From: Oryzias latipes
Lineage: Eukaryota > Chordata > Actinopteri > Beloniformes > Adrianichthyidae
Direction: 5' to 3'
Length of the DNA stretch: 64,000 nucleotides
Assembly (NCBI RefSeq): GCF_002234675.1
Contig: NC_019879.2
Location: 21,695,855-21,759,854, forward strand
In this document: positions 51,242-64,000 of the stretch, piece after piece
Layout of the letters: each line of letters begins with the position of its first letter
Position numbering within the stretch: the first letter of the stretch is position 1
Program-made: the position numbers and the translations under genes
Notes under the pieces: generated by a model
Database searches by the model: none
What the model was told of the DNA's origin: nothing
Seen by the model: the letters and a program-made list of their open reading frames with translations, nothing else

Positions 51242-51949
51242 TAAGTATTGGTCATTATGACGGGGAAAATGTTTTAAGTATTGATTGTACATATTGAAAG
51301 GAAACGGGCTGTCTTTTTTATGGTAAAAGAAAAAAACATCCCATTCAGCATATTCGAGCGACATGCCGCGACCAATTGCGAAACCATGCTTCAATAACTA
51401 AACATATATGCACCGACATATTTTATCCATTGAAAATATAATATTTTCTCGACAGGCTCATGGTCACTTAGATGTAAAATTAGTGGTTTTCAGGGTCTTG
51501 AGGTGTGCGGGTTCTGTATTGACGTTAGTTAGCAATGGCAGCTAGCTAGCTCAGTCGAGTGTAATGAAAACAACATCAAATTCATTGCAAGTAGCATATA
51601 TTATTATAGCAAGTTGTTGTTTGATGTTGGACTTTACGGTGTTTAACGTCCACGGAGTTTAGTTAAAGCCAAACTCTGTGTTATTTTGTTGCGGTGTATA
51701 TAACTCGTTTGTTGAGCTTTGCAATGAAGTCGCACGAAAAAGGCATTACAATTTTTTTGGGCATTTATGCAGTAACAAAAACATAACCAGCTTTTTGGGC
51801 TCACAACTCAAAACCGTACACTACAAAATTGTTTCGTGAAAATGTAACACACATGTCTGACCTGCCAACTGCGCCCCACAGTGGTGAAAAACAAGCATTA
51901 CACCACAGTTGGCAATGATCCACAAACCAGGTTTTTAACTGGACAAATA

Positions 51950-52708
51950 CAGTGATCCCTTGCTATAACACGGTTTACTTTTCACGGTTTCGCTACTTCA
52001 CGGATTTGCATCGTGCATTGTGTTCTGCATTCTGATTGGCTAAAAAGTCACTCAGCTTCTTCTCTACCTGTGCGTCAATAACGTTGCAGTTTAATATGTA
52101 CACGTACGTAAAACAGCTTGCCAAATTTACATTATGTACGTGCAAATTCTCTTGATGTTGGCATGTCGGTGTATAAGGATGTTTTTGATGTTTTTGGGAA
52201 GAAGAAAAAAGAGCGACACCAACTATGATCACTATGTTCTTCTTCCCCCGAACAACACACCTGCAGCTGCACCGCGGGCTGCAAAAGAAGAAAACACTGC
52301 AGAGTAAAGTCAGGATGCAGCGGCTTAGTCTGGACTTAGAGCAGTTAAATACACCTATTTGTCCCACTGTACTTTTTTAAATCATTATTTTATAATGACA
52401 ATTCTTCGGGTCGCGGTGGGCGGGGCTAATCTCCGCGATTTGAAGCCTTCTGTTCACATTGATGATTAAAATTATTATTTGACAGTACAGAACAGAAGTT
52501 ATTTGTAGAAAAAAACGTTTCTAAGGTACTTTTATTGGTGAAACAAATGCTTGAGCCTGTAAAATGGTTTGTTCTGTCTTTTCAATGTATAATAGAGTAT
52601 TTAAATGTATAATAATTGTTAAAAGATATAGAGGTTTCTACTTCACGGTTTTTGCCTATCACGGGTTCTTTCTGGAACGTAACCACCGCGAAAAACAAGG
52701 GTTTACTG
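51950..52708. mobile_element. Mariner/Tigger-like nonautonomous DNA transposon
   Basis: The ends are inverted: CAGTGATCCCTTGCTATAAC at the left and ACAAGGGTTTACTG at the right. TA flanks both sides (51948-51949 and 52709-52710), as for Tc1/mariner insertions. The subterminal repeats TTCACGGTTT and CTTCACGG are also typical. The 759-bp unit has no transposase frame. It lies in the putative ssb leader intron. Confidence 0.75.
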
Positions 52709-53976
52709 TACATTCTTTTAGCAAGCTAAACTAAATGTATTTCTGTTGTGAAAGATAGTGGGTTTTCAAAATTCTCCTGAGTTTTTACTGAACAGTTGAT
52801 GCACTTTCCACTGCAGCTTGCACTGAATGTCTGAAATAAACGAGCAAATAAGTTTTCTCTAGTACGCCAAGGAGAAAATAATGTCACCTTTCTCAGTTTT
52901 ACCTGGTCCAACGTCACTATTTGGGTCAAAGCCTTGAATGAGATTTGATTAGGGAACACCACCAGGTCTGCTAAAGTTGACTATCAGCTCGCAACCCAGA
53001 AAACGTGTCATCATGGGTCAATTGTCATGTCATTTTTGCTCCACCACCATTTGGGGGGGGTTGCTGGAGCTTTTCCTCATCTTCTGCTAGTTTAGCTGTG
53101 CAGTAGATTGTTCAACGTGACCTTAAATTTTTATTTTTTATTTTTGTTTTTACAACTCATCATAGTTTGGAAATATCAATGCCTTTTTTTTCTAATTTCC
53201 CATTCAAAGCTCAGTTTTGTAAAGGGAATAATTAAGTATTCACATAACTTGCAATGAAAAGTAATTAAAGTGGAATTTTGATTATTAAAATTGGGAAATT
53301 TTAAATAAAAAACAAACAGAATGCAGACATTGATCCGTGGATGGGATGATTCTGCCTTTTTAAGTGAAGTTCAATCGATTTAATTAACCGGTTGCTGTGA
53401 ACGCTGCACAAGTGGGACATCCTGATTTAGCAAAGATAAATGGAGTCTATGTCTGCAACTAACTAAAGAGATTATTTTCTCAGCATAAAATCTTTTAATA
53501 AAAAAAAAAACAATATTATTTCAAGGACATGAGAGGGGTTGGTTTTGGTGGAGGATGAAGAGGATAGGAGTAGGTAGAGGTGGATGTTTCGCCATGGTTA
53601 CCCTATTATCAATGGTATTGAGCTCCAACACCAAAAATAACACCAGAATTTCTTGTTTTTATTAAATGTGAAGAAATCAAATATTAGATTTTCTGGAAAA
53701 GCTTTAATATTAATTCATTCATTTGAGAAGAATATCACAGGAACTTTAGAATGTTGTATACTATAGTAAAAATGTTTTTTTCTTTTTTTTTAATAAAATC
53801 TAATGAATGAGCTTTAATATTATTGGAATAAAACAAGTTCCCCCCCCCCCCCCCCCCCCATGGGGATAAGATGGAGCAGTAAAAGAATTTAAATCTACGT
53901 AATATAGTGAGAGCATCTTTGATCAAACATTTTGAATCCACTGGCATCTTAATTTTTTGCTTTCTACAGAACAATT

Positions 53977-56900
53977 ATGGCTGAAAACCAAGAAGAAATG
54001 TCTCCAGTTGAGATGAAAGTGGCGAGACAATTGGAGGTAATTGAGATTTCAAATGTACTCTCAGGAAGTGTATGCATTTCTATATTTAAATCAGTTTTCT
54101 GTTCTTACCAAGTATTATTTTGGAGATCACAACCTTCCGAGAGATCGGTTCCTGAAGGAGCAGTTGCAGCTGGATGATGGCTGGGTTACCCTGGAGACCA
54201 TGCTGAAATTCAACAGGTGGTTTTATTTTTTTTAATAGCATCCAACTCCAAGTAAACATTTCCTTTTTTACGTTTTTTTGGTCCTTTACCAACTCTGTCC
54301 TAAAATCTGTGTAAACGGAAATAAAGGAACTTTACATTGTTGGGCTCTTTGGCGCCCTCTTCAGTCAGAACTGTGATTGCATCCATTTCTAGGATTTTTT
54401 TTTTTTTCTAGATGATTGTTTTTGAACATATCACAGTTCATGTTATCTGACCAGACGATTGCATTTACACAATCAGGTTACATTCCGTTTAAATCGTATA
54501 ATCTGAGAGCAGGCTGGCTCATCATTCGATCCCAGCCTTAACAACTGATGTGCATGACCTTTGTCTTTTTAGTTTATAGGTTAAAAGGTCAGCTCACAGA
54601 TGCAGATCTGCAGGGAAGGAGGCAGCAGTCCTTCACCTTGAACCTGTAAAGTTCTGCTGCCTTTACTGCTGCTCCTCAGGACTGTGGAGAACTAGAAGCA
54701 AAAGAACTATTTCTCATCACTTGCCTCATTCAGCAGAATAGACTTGGAGACAGAGCAATTTCTAGGATGGTTAACATTGAAAACAGTTGTGTTGCATGTA
54801 AATGAATAACTCCAGTTCAGATGTTTATGCTGCTTTTCGGATGGCATTTTTCTGTTTTAACCCATTTTATTAAAGAGGTTAAATGTTTTATCTACAACAT
54901 TTGATTTCATTGGATGGTTTTTTTTTTCTTTACATTTTATTGTGGAAGAAGATTAAAGGGCATTTAGTGTTGCTTCAGCAAAAGACATAACTCCAAGTGT
55001 CACCCAGATCATCTAAACACAGCTGAAATGCACCGATTCCACAAACAAAGGGAATGTTGATGGATTGACTCACAGAAGACTCACATTAGCTGTATGAAGT
55101 TTATATTTGCTGTGTTTACTTTTACCAACTCATGTATTCTCTGAAACAATTCAGCTGTAAAAAGAAAAGATTTTGAGTGTTTTTTTTCCTTTTCTTTATA
55201 GAAATCCCATAGAGTCATGTTGTTTTCTTTTCTTCGTCAATGGTTTTGTTGAAACTGGTGTGTTTCTGTTTTTTAGACTGAAGTCTTTGACCACAGAGAA
55301 CAGCGTCATCATCTCCGCTCTGCAGAAATCAAAGACCGGCCTCTTGGAAATTAGCGAAGACAAGACTAAAGTCAGGAGATCACCGGACAAACCTTTACCA
55401 GAAGTGAACGATGAATACAAAGACGCAGTAAAACACAGATCTGTGTACATTGTGAGTTCTTAAACTGTATTGACATTCCTCCTTCTAGATAAACCCAGTG
55501 TGCATCTTTAGAAATGTATTTAAATCCAGACTACAAAAGGTCTTTATATTATGAACAGAAATAAGACAACCATTGAGAAATCATAGCAGTGATGTAAGAA
55601 ATTATGGGATCGTGATACAGTTAAAGTCATTACCAACCAGGCTGTATATTTACTCTACATGTTCACAGCTTTTGTATTTGTAGTCACACTTTTTGAAACT
55701 TATTTCTAAATCTTTTTTTGTCCCCCTTTATAGAAAGGTTTTCCTCTTGAAACAACTCTGGATGAGATCCAGGAGTGGCTGAATGACAAAGGAGACGTGG
55801 AAAACGTTCAAATGAGGAGAACCCTGCAGAGGAAGTTCAAGGTAAATCTGCTGTGAATCACTCATCGTTACCTTTTAAATAATTATATCAAATTAGTATC
55901 AAATGCGAGGTTACTTATGAGTTCTCTGTCATTCCAGGGGTCTGTGTTCGTATGCTTTGGCAGTGAAGAATCGGCTAAACAGTTTTTGGAGCGATCAGAC
56001 ATCAAATCATTCAAAGACAATGACATGCTTGTGCTGTCGAGGTAGGTTTGTTGCCTTTCAGTGTTTAAGAACAATCTGTCAATAAAATCTGCCATTTTAT
56101 CTTTTGCAAAAGGGGAAACTTTTAAAAATCCAAAGTTAAACTATAAATCAAGCCACACAGCCTCTACTTTTTACTTTTGTGAAAGGAGTGATGCAGAAAT
56201 CAAAGAACACCGTTGAGTTGATTTAAACCAGGTTAGAAAACGATTAAGTTTGAAGATTCTTTAGTGGATCCGTCCCTCACCAATCATTGATAAAAGCTGG
56301 TTTTCACCACCTTGTCCAATACATTTAGGGTTTGTATTTTTTTTAATGTGCAATCAGATTTATGTGAGTTAGGTGATCATATAGTCGGATAATACACTGA
56401 AAATCCTGTTACAAAGTGGTGTGGGATGCATAAGCCATGTGTGTTCAAACCTCATAAAGTTTGACTTTTTAGCAGAATTCTTCCATGACTATTATACAGG
56501 CACAGCGCTCTGTTGCCAAACACAAACAGCCATTTGACACTACCGCTCATAAAAATGAAAAAAAAAAAACTAAATTCAAGTAGAAAGCAGCCGACATCAG
56601 TCCAATATGAGAGTAGATCTTTACAGTAAAGAATTGGAGGATTTAACAGTTTTGTGATTTAGCTGGAAATCCATTCAATCCCTCACTCATGTTCGACTTA
56701 GTTCTTTGGTGATGGTTGTTACATTTGTGGCTTTTCCAAATATTGAAACTATTTTAACATGTTTCTTGCAGGGAAGCCTACCACGAAATGAAGGCAAAAG
56801 AGAAAAAACAGTTCAAAGTGGAGACCAAAGCTAAAGCCAGACAGTAGGAACGCCTGCTTTATATACTTATTGGTAGCTTTTATTTTGAAAACTGAATCTC

Positions 56901-58716
56901 ATTTAATACTTTTTTTTTTCTTTAGGGAAAGGGAGCAACAACAAAAAAATGCTGAAGAAACAGAAATGGTAAGCTGCCCCGAGTTTATACAAATACTTGA
57001 CATATGTGTGAATAATGCACATTATTTAAATGCATAGTTTTTTTCCATTTCTGCACCAAAAATGCTTGGCTGAAATTACTACGTTTTTTTCGGTAAAACT
57101 GTCGTTTTCTAGAACAAAGTTTCTGCAGAGCGACAATAGTTTATTAGAAATTCATCGCAGTTGTTGGTGAGAAGTAAGCCCACGCTAACATGTAAGCCTC
57201 CCACCACAGCCCCCCACAACCCCAACCGAACATTAGCAGTGAAACAAAAATGCAGAGCAATATCTGAGCTATCCAGCGGAACAGTTTGGATCCAGATTCC
57301 AGCTCAGACGAGGAAAACAAAGACATTCATGGATCCATTTGTCTGCAAGTGGATGCATCAGAATGGAGCAGAGCAGGAAGCTTGTGGCCCTCTAATTGTA
57401 GTTTCCACCCAACAATCTACAATCTGCACCACGGGGGCGGCCGTGGTGCAGCGGTAGGGCGGTCGACCCATGATCATAAGATTGCAGGTTCGATTCCCGC
57501 CTTGCACGCCCATGTGTCGAAGTGTCCTTGGGCAAGACACTGAACCCCACCTTGCCTCTGGTGGGAGGTTGGCGCCAGTGTTCGGCAGCGGAGCTGCCGC
57601 CAGTGTGTGAATGTGTGTGTGCATGGGTGAATGGGACTGTGACTGTAAAGCGCTTTGGGCCTTCGTAAGAAGGTAGAAAGCGCTATATAAGTATACGCCA
57701 TTTACCATTTACCATCTTTTTCAAACTACTTTTTTTTCCCCGTCTGCTCCTGATTCACCACAATTTGAATAAATACTCAAAAAGGCAGTTTTAATTTTCT
57801 TTATAAAAGTCCTCCATCTTGAGAAAAATGCTACAAGAACATGTTCAAAACACAATTTTCACTGAAGTGGGTCTTCATAAAATAAAGCTTCTTAAATTCT
57901 CAACTGGTTTTACGTTGATCTGCTTTTATAGGGACGTCTTTTGGAGGAACAGACGGGTTGTCTGCTGAAATTTTCTGGGGAGCTTGAAGACGTGTCAAGA
58001 GAAGATTTTCACAAACTGTTTTCAGGCCATGGAAACATTAAGTGGGTTGACTTTGCCAGAGGGGCCAAGGAGGTAAGCTAGCTTAGTACGAATAACATTA
58101 GAAAGGTCAAGTCCACAAGACTGTTCTTTTCAGCTTTTTTTTCCCAAAAAGGGCACCCTCCTTTTTGATGGAAATGCCAAGGAAGCCTTTGAAAAAGCCA
58201 AAGAAGCAAATGGGGGGGAACTGAAAATCAAGGACAACGTTGTTACGTGGGAGCTGCTGGAGGGAGACGAAGAGAAAGAAGTGATGAAGAAAATCATCGG
58301 AGCTCAACAAGAATCATTTAACAGATCTAAAGGAAGGGGTAAGTTCTTTATCTTCTGACCTAATGTGTCAAAAAACTCAAACCTTTTAAAGTTAAATTGT
58401 TTATTAATGTTGCTTTTTTGACTTACAAGGAGGAAGAGGACGATCAGGTGGGAGAGGAAGAGGAGGCTGGAGGGGAAGAGCTGGGAAAGGTCAAGGCAGA
58501 ACTCCGTTCCAAGGAAAGAAGACAAAGTTTAACAGTGATGACGAGGAGGAGGAAGATGGTATGTTTAATGCAAGTAAAAACTTAATTTCTATTTTTTATA
58601 AATACAACATTAGTCTGTTTTCTGCTCTTCTTTCAGCTCCTGCTCCCCAAAAGAGAGAACTCGAAGACGGTGATGGCCCTGCAGCAAAAGTTGCCAAAAC
58701 TGAAAATGGATCTTAA
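53977..58716 (+). CDS. ssb: Lupus La protein / La autoantigen
   Basis: La binds the 3' UUU-OH of new RNA polymerase III transcripts, protecting pre-tRNAs and other small RNAs in the nucleus. Eleven exons (53977-54036, 54113-54216, 55277-55451, 55734-55841, 55938-56041, 56772-56843, 56926-56968, 57932-58072, 58152-58338, 58430-58558, 58637-58716) close in frame to 400 residues (human 408). The La motif ([31 protein letters not shown]) occupies about residues 10-95, RRM1 ([25 protein letters not shown]) about 110-185, and the atypical RRM2 ([21 protein letters not shown]) about 230-330. An RG-rich tail with the basic GKKTKF and acidic DDEEEED follows. MITE copy D with a SINE inside it sits in the intron 56969-57931. 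Confidence 0.97.
57090..57875 (-). mobile_element. CCCACT-TIR MITE family, copy D (reverse, split by a SINE)
   Basis: The right edge CACTGAAGTGGGTCTT is the reverse complement of the family's left end. The left edge near 57090 has the TTTTCTAGAAC and CTGCAGAG blocks of the family's right part, but the terminal repeat is not recognisable. The SINE at 57434-57715 divides it. It lies in an ssb intron. Confidence 0.65.
57434..57715 (+). repeat. tRNA-derived SINE inserted in MITE copy D
   Basis: The head has RNA polymerase III promoter boxes: GTGGTGCAGCGGTAGGG (A-box region) and GGTTCGATTCC (perfect B box). The body holds TTGGGCAAGACACTGAACCCC and the tail AAAGCGCTATATAAGTA, ending in repeated TTACCAT. 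The clean B box suggests a younger age than the host MITE. The target duplication is not clear. Confidence 0.8.
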
Positions 58717-58795
58717 TGACGAGAAAGCAGTTTTGTTTTTTTTATTCAAAACATTTATTACAAATAGACAAGTTAAATCCATTCCAGTGAAAGCT

Positions 58796-61446
<2,651 letters not shown>

Positions 61447-61629
61447 TCAATGTCAAGCGCCTACATATAACAGTAAACTGCTACCTCAAAATAAAAGTAA
61501 AAAGTTCCAGGACCACTTCCGCAATCATGTGCAACAACATAAGTCAACCGACAAAGCGGTAGAAATGAAGTGACAATGGTTCCTCCCAATCTCCTTTTAG
61601 CAAGTTGGCCAACCTTTTTTTTAGGGGGG

Positions 61630-62670
61630 AATTAAATTGAATTAAATTAAACTAAATAAAATTAAATAGCACTTTACAACTCTTTTAGAGTACCAAAGTT
61701 CTTTACAATAAAAGAAAGACAAAGAAACTTTATAATTAGGCAAATTAAGAAGAAAAAAAACCCAGCATAAAATAACAAACCTATAAGTAAAAAAAAACAA
61801 ATACAAATACAGATAAGAATTCAATAAAATGAATAAAAGAAAAAATGAAATACTACCAAATACTGAGTGTAAGCTATGTTTTTAGTTGGCATGTTAAGGT
61901 CTGACATGGAATATTATTCCATAACTGAGGGCCGGCAAAGGAAAAGGCACGATCGCCCCAGTGTTTGTCGTCACCTGGGCACATGAAGCAATTACTGGTT
62001 GGTAGACCTTAAAACTCTGCAATGCATACAAACAGTTAAGAGCTCAGTAAGTATGGTAAACTGGGGCAAGACCATGATGAGCTTTAAAAAAATGTAAAAT
62101 CTAAAATGAACAGGGAACCAGTGAAGTGAACTGAGGACCGGAATGATGGGTGCTTTTTGGATGTTCCAATTAATACTGCATTTTGAACTAACTGAAGGCG
62201 ACTAAGTCATCGCTGGGTGACACCAAAGTACATTGAGTAGCAATAATCTATCCTAGAGGTTATCAGGGAGTGGATGGCTGTTTTGAGATCACCAGGGCTC
62301 AGTGAAGGTTTAGCTTTAGCTAAAAGGCACAAGTGATAGAAGCTCATTTTGACAATAAAGTTAATCTGTTTGATAACTTTTAAACAGCTGTCAAAGATAA
62401 CCTCCTGATTTCTGACTCATTCAAATACAGAAAATTCTGGCTCAGTCTGGCCACGTCATCAATGCACTCAGTTAAAACTATTTTTTAAAATGAGGGTTAG
62501 ATATATATCTGCAGATTATCTGCATAACAATAAAAAGAGGCATTATGTTGTGCAATGACAGAACAAGTGGGCAGCAGATATAAAGAAAACAGAGCAGGAC
62601 AAAGTATGGAGCCTTGTGGTACCCACAGGATAGAGGACCCACAGATGAGCATCATGGGAAATCTTAATCA
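61630..62670 (-). mobile_element. L2/CR1-group LINE relic, 3' portion
   Basis: On the minus strand the text reads like the reverse transcriptase of L2-group elements: a [20 protein letters not shown] then YADN segment (normally YADD), later SRIDYCYSMYFGVTQ, SRLQLVQNAV, and RAFSFAGPQLWNNIPC. The 3' end near 61640 resembles the family tail GTAAAGTGCTATTTAA. Multiple stops mark it as dead. Confidence 0.7.
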
Positions 62671-63220
62671 TAAAGCAACCATATCAATGTGGAATATTGA
62701 TGTTTAAATAGCAATTTATGAATGTTTAGCAATTTTCCAGACATGTATTTTATTAGTTTATTTAACCTTTATTTATTTAGGCAGATTGAGGAAAAAAACG
62801 TATTTTTCAACTGTGGCCAGGCAAAAGGTAAAACCTTTTGAGAAAGAGAATTAAAGGAGTTACAAGAGACACATAGAAAAAACTGGAATAGGGAAATAAC
62901 AGCAATTACTTAGAATAATGAGAAAAGATAGACGTTTCAATAATCACCAAAGAAAAATGACTGTTATAGCTTATTTCCTAAACTAATCAAACAAACTGGA
63001 TTTCAATTTACAATGGTCATTAAAAACATGGTGATGCAACAGTCATGTGGGTGGTCAACCTGCACTTGAACCAAACAGTGCATGCGACTGTGTCTGAACA
63101 GACATCAGGTGGATTTTTACTGTTCCAAAGAAAAGATTCAGTCCGAAAAAAATCCCATGTATTCACATGTTTGCGTTTAAAACTAATTATGTAGCATACT
63201 AAGGCGACGTGACGAATCTT

Positions 63221-63240
63221 ATCGCGAGATATCGCGAGAT
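63221..63240. promoter_or_regulatory. Tandem TATCGCGAGA-type promoter motif
   Basis: ATCGCGAGAT occurs twice in direct succession 54-73 bases before the ubr3 start. Each copy matches the vertebrate TCTCGCGAGA promoter element at all but one position. Such elements drive housekeeping and often bidirectional promoters. Confidence 0.5.
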
Positions 63241-63293
63241 CATGGATGCAAGACAACAAAAATAAATTTGTGAACAACAAGCCAGAGTGCATG

Positions 63294-63724
63294 ATGGCGG
63301 CATCGTTGCTGCGCCGGGACAAGAGAGCTACTGCCGCCAAGTTGAAGGCAGACTTAAACCGAACTGACAATAGCACTGGGCTTCAACAACTTCAGGAGCT
63401 TCTTGACGTTGTTTTGAATCCCGAAAAACCAGCGTCGGACACAGAAGCTCTGGACTGGTGTAAATGTCTGATTGCAGGAGGCGAAGGTTTCGAGGAGTTC
63501 TGCAAAACCGTCCGCTCCTATGACAACGCGACTCTTTGCGGTCTGGTTTGGACGGCTAATTTTGTGGCGTACCGATGCCGGACCTGTGGGATTTCTCCGT
63601 GCATGTCACTGTGCGCTGAGTGTTTTAATAATGGAGACCACACAAGCCATGACTTTAATATGTTCAGGAGTCAGGCTGGCGGGGCCTGTGACTGTGGAGA
63701 CGGTAATGTCATGCGAGACAGTGG
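63294..63724 (+). CDS. ubr3: E3 ubiquitin-protein ligase UBR3, first coding exon (partial)
   Basis: UBR3 is a large UBR-box RING-type ubiquitin ligase. Only the first coding exon lies here; it ends at AGTGG|GTAAGT. The N-terminal part (MAASLLRRDKRATAAKLKADL) is followed by LDWCKCL and the start of the UBR zinc box: YDNATLCGLVWTANFVAYRC, CGISPCMSLCAECFNNGDHT, HDFNMFRSQAGGACDCGDGN, all nearly identical to human. I chose ATG 63294 (A at -3, G at +4) over the in-frame ATG at 63246, whose context is weak and would add 16 residues. mettl5 next to ubr3 is the human order. The rest of the gene continues past the window. Confidence 0.93.
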
Positions 63725-64000
63725 GTAAGTCCAAGCTACCTGCTAGCCCTTAGCAAGCAATGCTAGCTAAGGGCTAGCACGAATCCATTTGACAGGCGTT
63801 CTGCTGTAGCAGTTGCTTAAAATATACAAATCAGCGTGCTTGTCATCGATCTATTTGTATTCCTATGTGAATTTTGCGATAAAACTTTTTTTTCTACTAA
63901 ATACTAACCAATTCTTAGAATGGGATTAAGATTACCCTGTCATCTTTCCTTTTCCGCCTGTCGGAGAGAAATTATAAATGGATGCTTCACTCGAGTAAGA
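63725..64000 (+). other. Start of ubr3 intron 1
   Basis: This is intron sequence following the GTAAGT donor. It contains a 14-bp perfect hairpin at 63741-63779 and nothing else I recognise. Confidence 0.6.
63741..63779. repeat. Perfect 14-bp hairpin just inside ubr3 intron 1
   Basis: TGCTAGCCCTTAGC (63741-63754) pairs perfectly with GCTAAGGGCTAGCA (63766-63779) around an 11-base loop. It begins 16 bases after the splice donor. Confidence 0.7.

Larger units (their letters stand above)
48952..53976. other. klhl23-ssb interval with several repeats and ssb leader
   Basis: The klhl23 3' UTR may reach AATAAA at 49701-49706. A patch at 49100-49440 beginning GTGTATTCAGACTGGG resembles the end of a DNA transposon but has no matching right end. 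A solo LTR lies at 50163-50571 and a mariner-like element at 51950-52708. A likely ssb noncoding first exon sits at about 51100-51241 before GTAAGT. A 20-C tract lies at 53840-53859. Confidence 0.45.

Noticed and set aside
57434-57510. Possible free-standing tRNA gene
   Set aside because: The A and B boxes belong to a SINE head with the family's body and tail directly downstream; no clean cloverleaf was evident.
57161-57708. Overlapping frames of 75-116 codons on both strands
   Set aside because: They run across MITE copy D and the SINE inside it and match no protein.

Overview
This 64 kb window is vertebrate nuclear DNA, almost certainly from a teleost fish. The genes have many short GT-AG introns, the proteins match vertebrate orthologues closely, and the gene order matches human 2q31. 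The dispersed repeats (RTE and L2-type LINEs, tRNA-headed SINEs, hAT-like and other TIR elements) are of types common in teleosts. Some repeats look familiar from medaka-like genomes, but that is recall, and the species is not settled here.

Layout, left to right: the last exons of a collagen XXVIII gene (col28a1, +), bbs5 (+), klhl41 (+), fastkd1 (-), ppig (+), cfap210/ccdc173 (-), phgdh (+), klhl23 (+), ssb encoding La (+), mettl5 (-), and the first coding exon of ubr3 (+). I rebuilt each complete gene exon by exon. Reading frames close exactly for bbs5 (342 aa), klhl41 (597 aa), fastkd1 (830 aa), ppig (687 aa), cfap210 (547 aa), phgdh (527 aa), klhl23 (564 aa), ssb (400 aa) and mettl5 (208 aa). 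Every complete host gene looks functional. From bbs5 to ubr3 the order is the human order, except that phgdh sits where human has PHOSPHO2. The left neighbour is col28a1 rather than LRP2.

The genes are not a pathway or operon but a conserved neighbourhood: ciliary genes (bbs5, cfap210), sarcomere and Cullin-3 adaptors (klhl41, klhl23), mitochondrial RNA biology (fastkd1), RNA processing and ribosome modification (ppig, ssb, mettl5), serine synthesis (phgdh) and N-degron ubiquitination (ubr3). Promoter motifs fit some of these roles: an X-box-like site at bbs5, an RFX half-site, CCAAT boxes and a CRE near cfap210, MEF2 and E-box sites at klhl41, and a doubled TCGCGA motif at ubr3.

Repeats fill introns and gaps. 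The clearest is a complete RTE-type LINE at 41386-44522 (minus strand) with an uninterrupted 997-residue endonuclease/reverse-transcriptase frame and a perfect 15-bp target-site duplication, so it is a recent insertion. An internally deleted relative lies near 4.2 kb. A previously unnamed (to me) MITE-like family with CCCACT-type inverted ends occurs seven times. A solo LTR with 5-bp duplications, a TA-flanked mariner/Tigger-like element, hAT remnants and older LINE relics make up most of the rest. No CRISPR array, prokaryotic feature or clearly novel multigene system is present. The most interesting leads are the young LINE, the MITE family, an intronic near-perfect hairpin in phgdh, a possible N-terminal extension of phgdh, and a GC-AG intron in mettl5.
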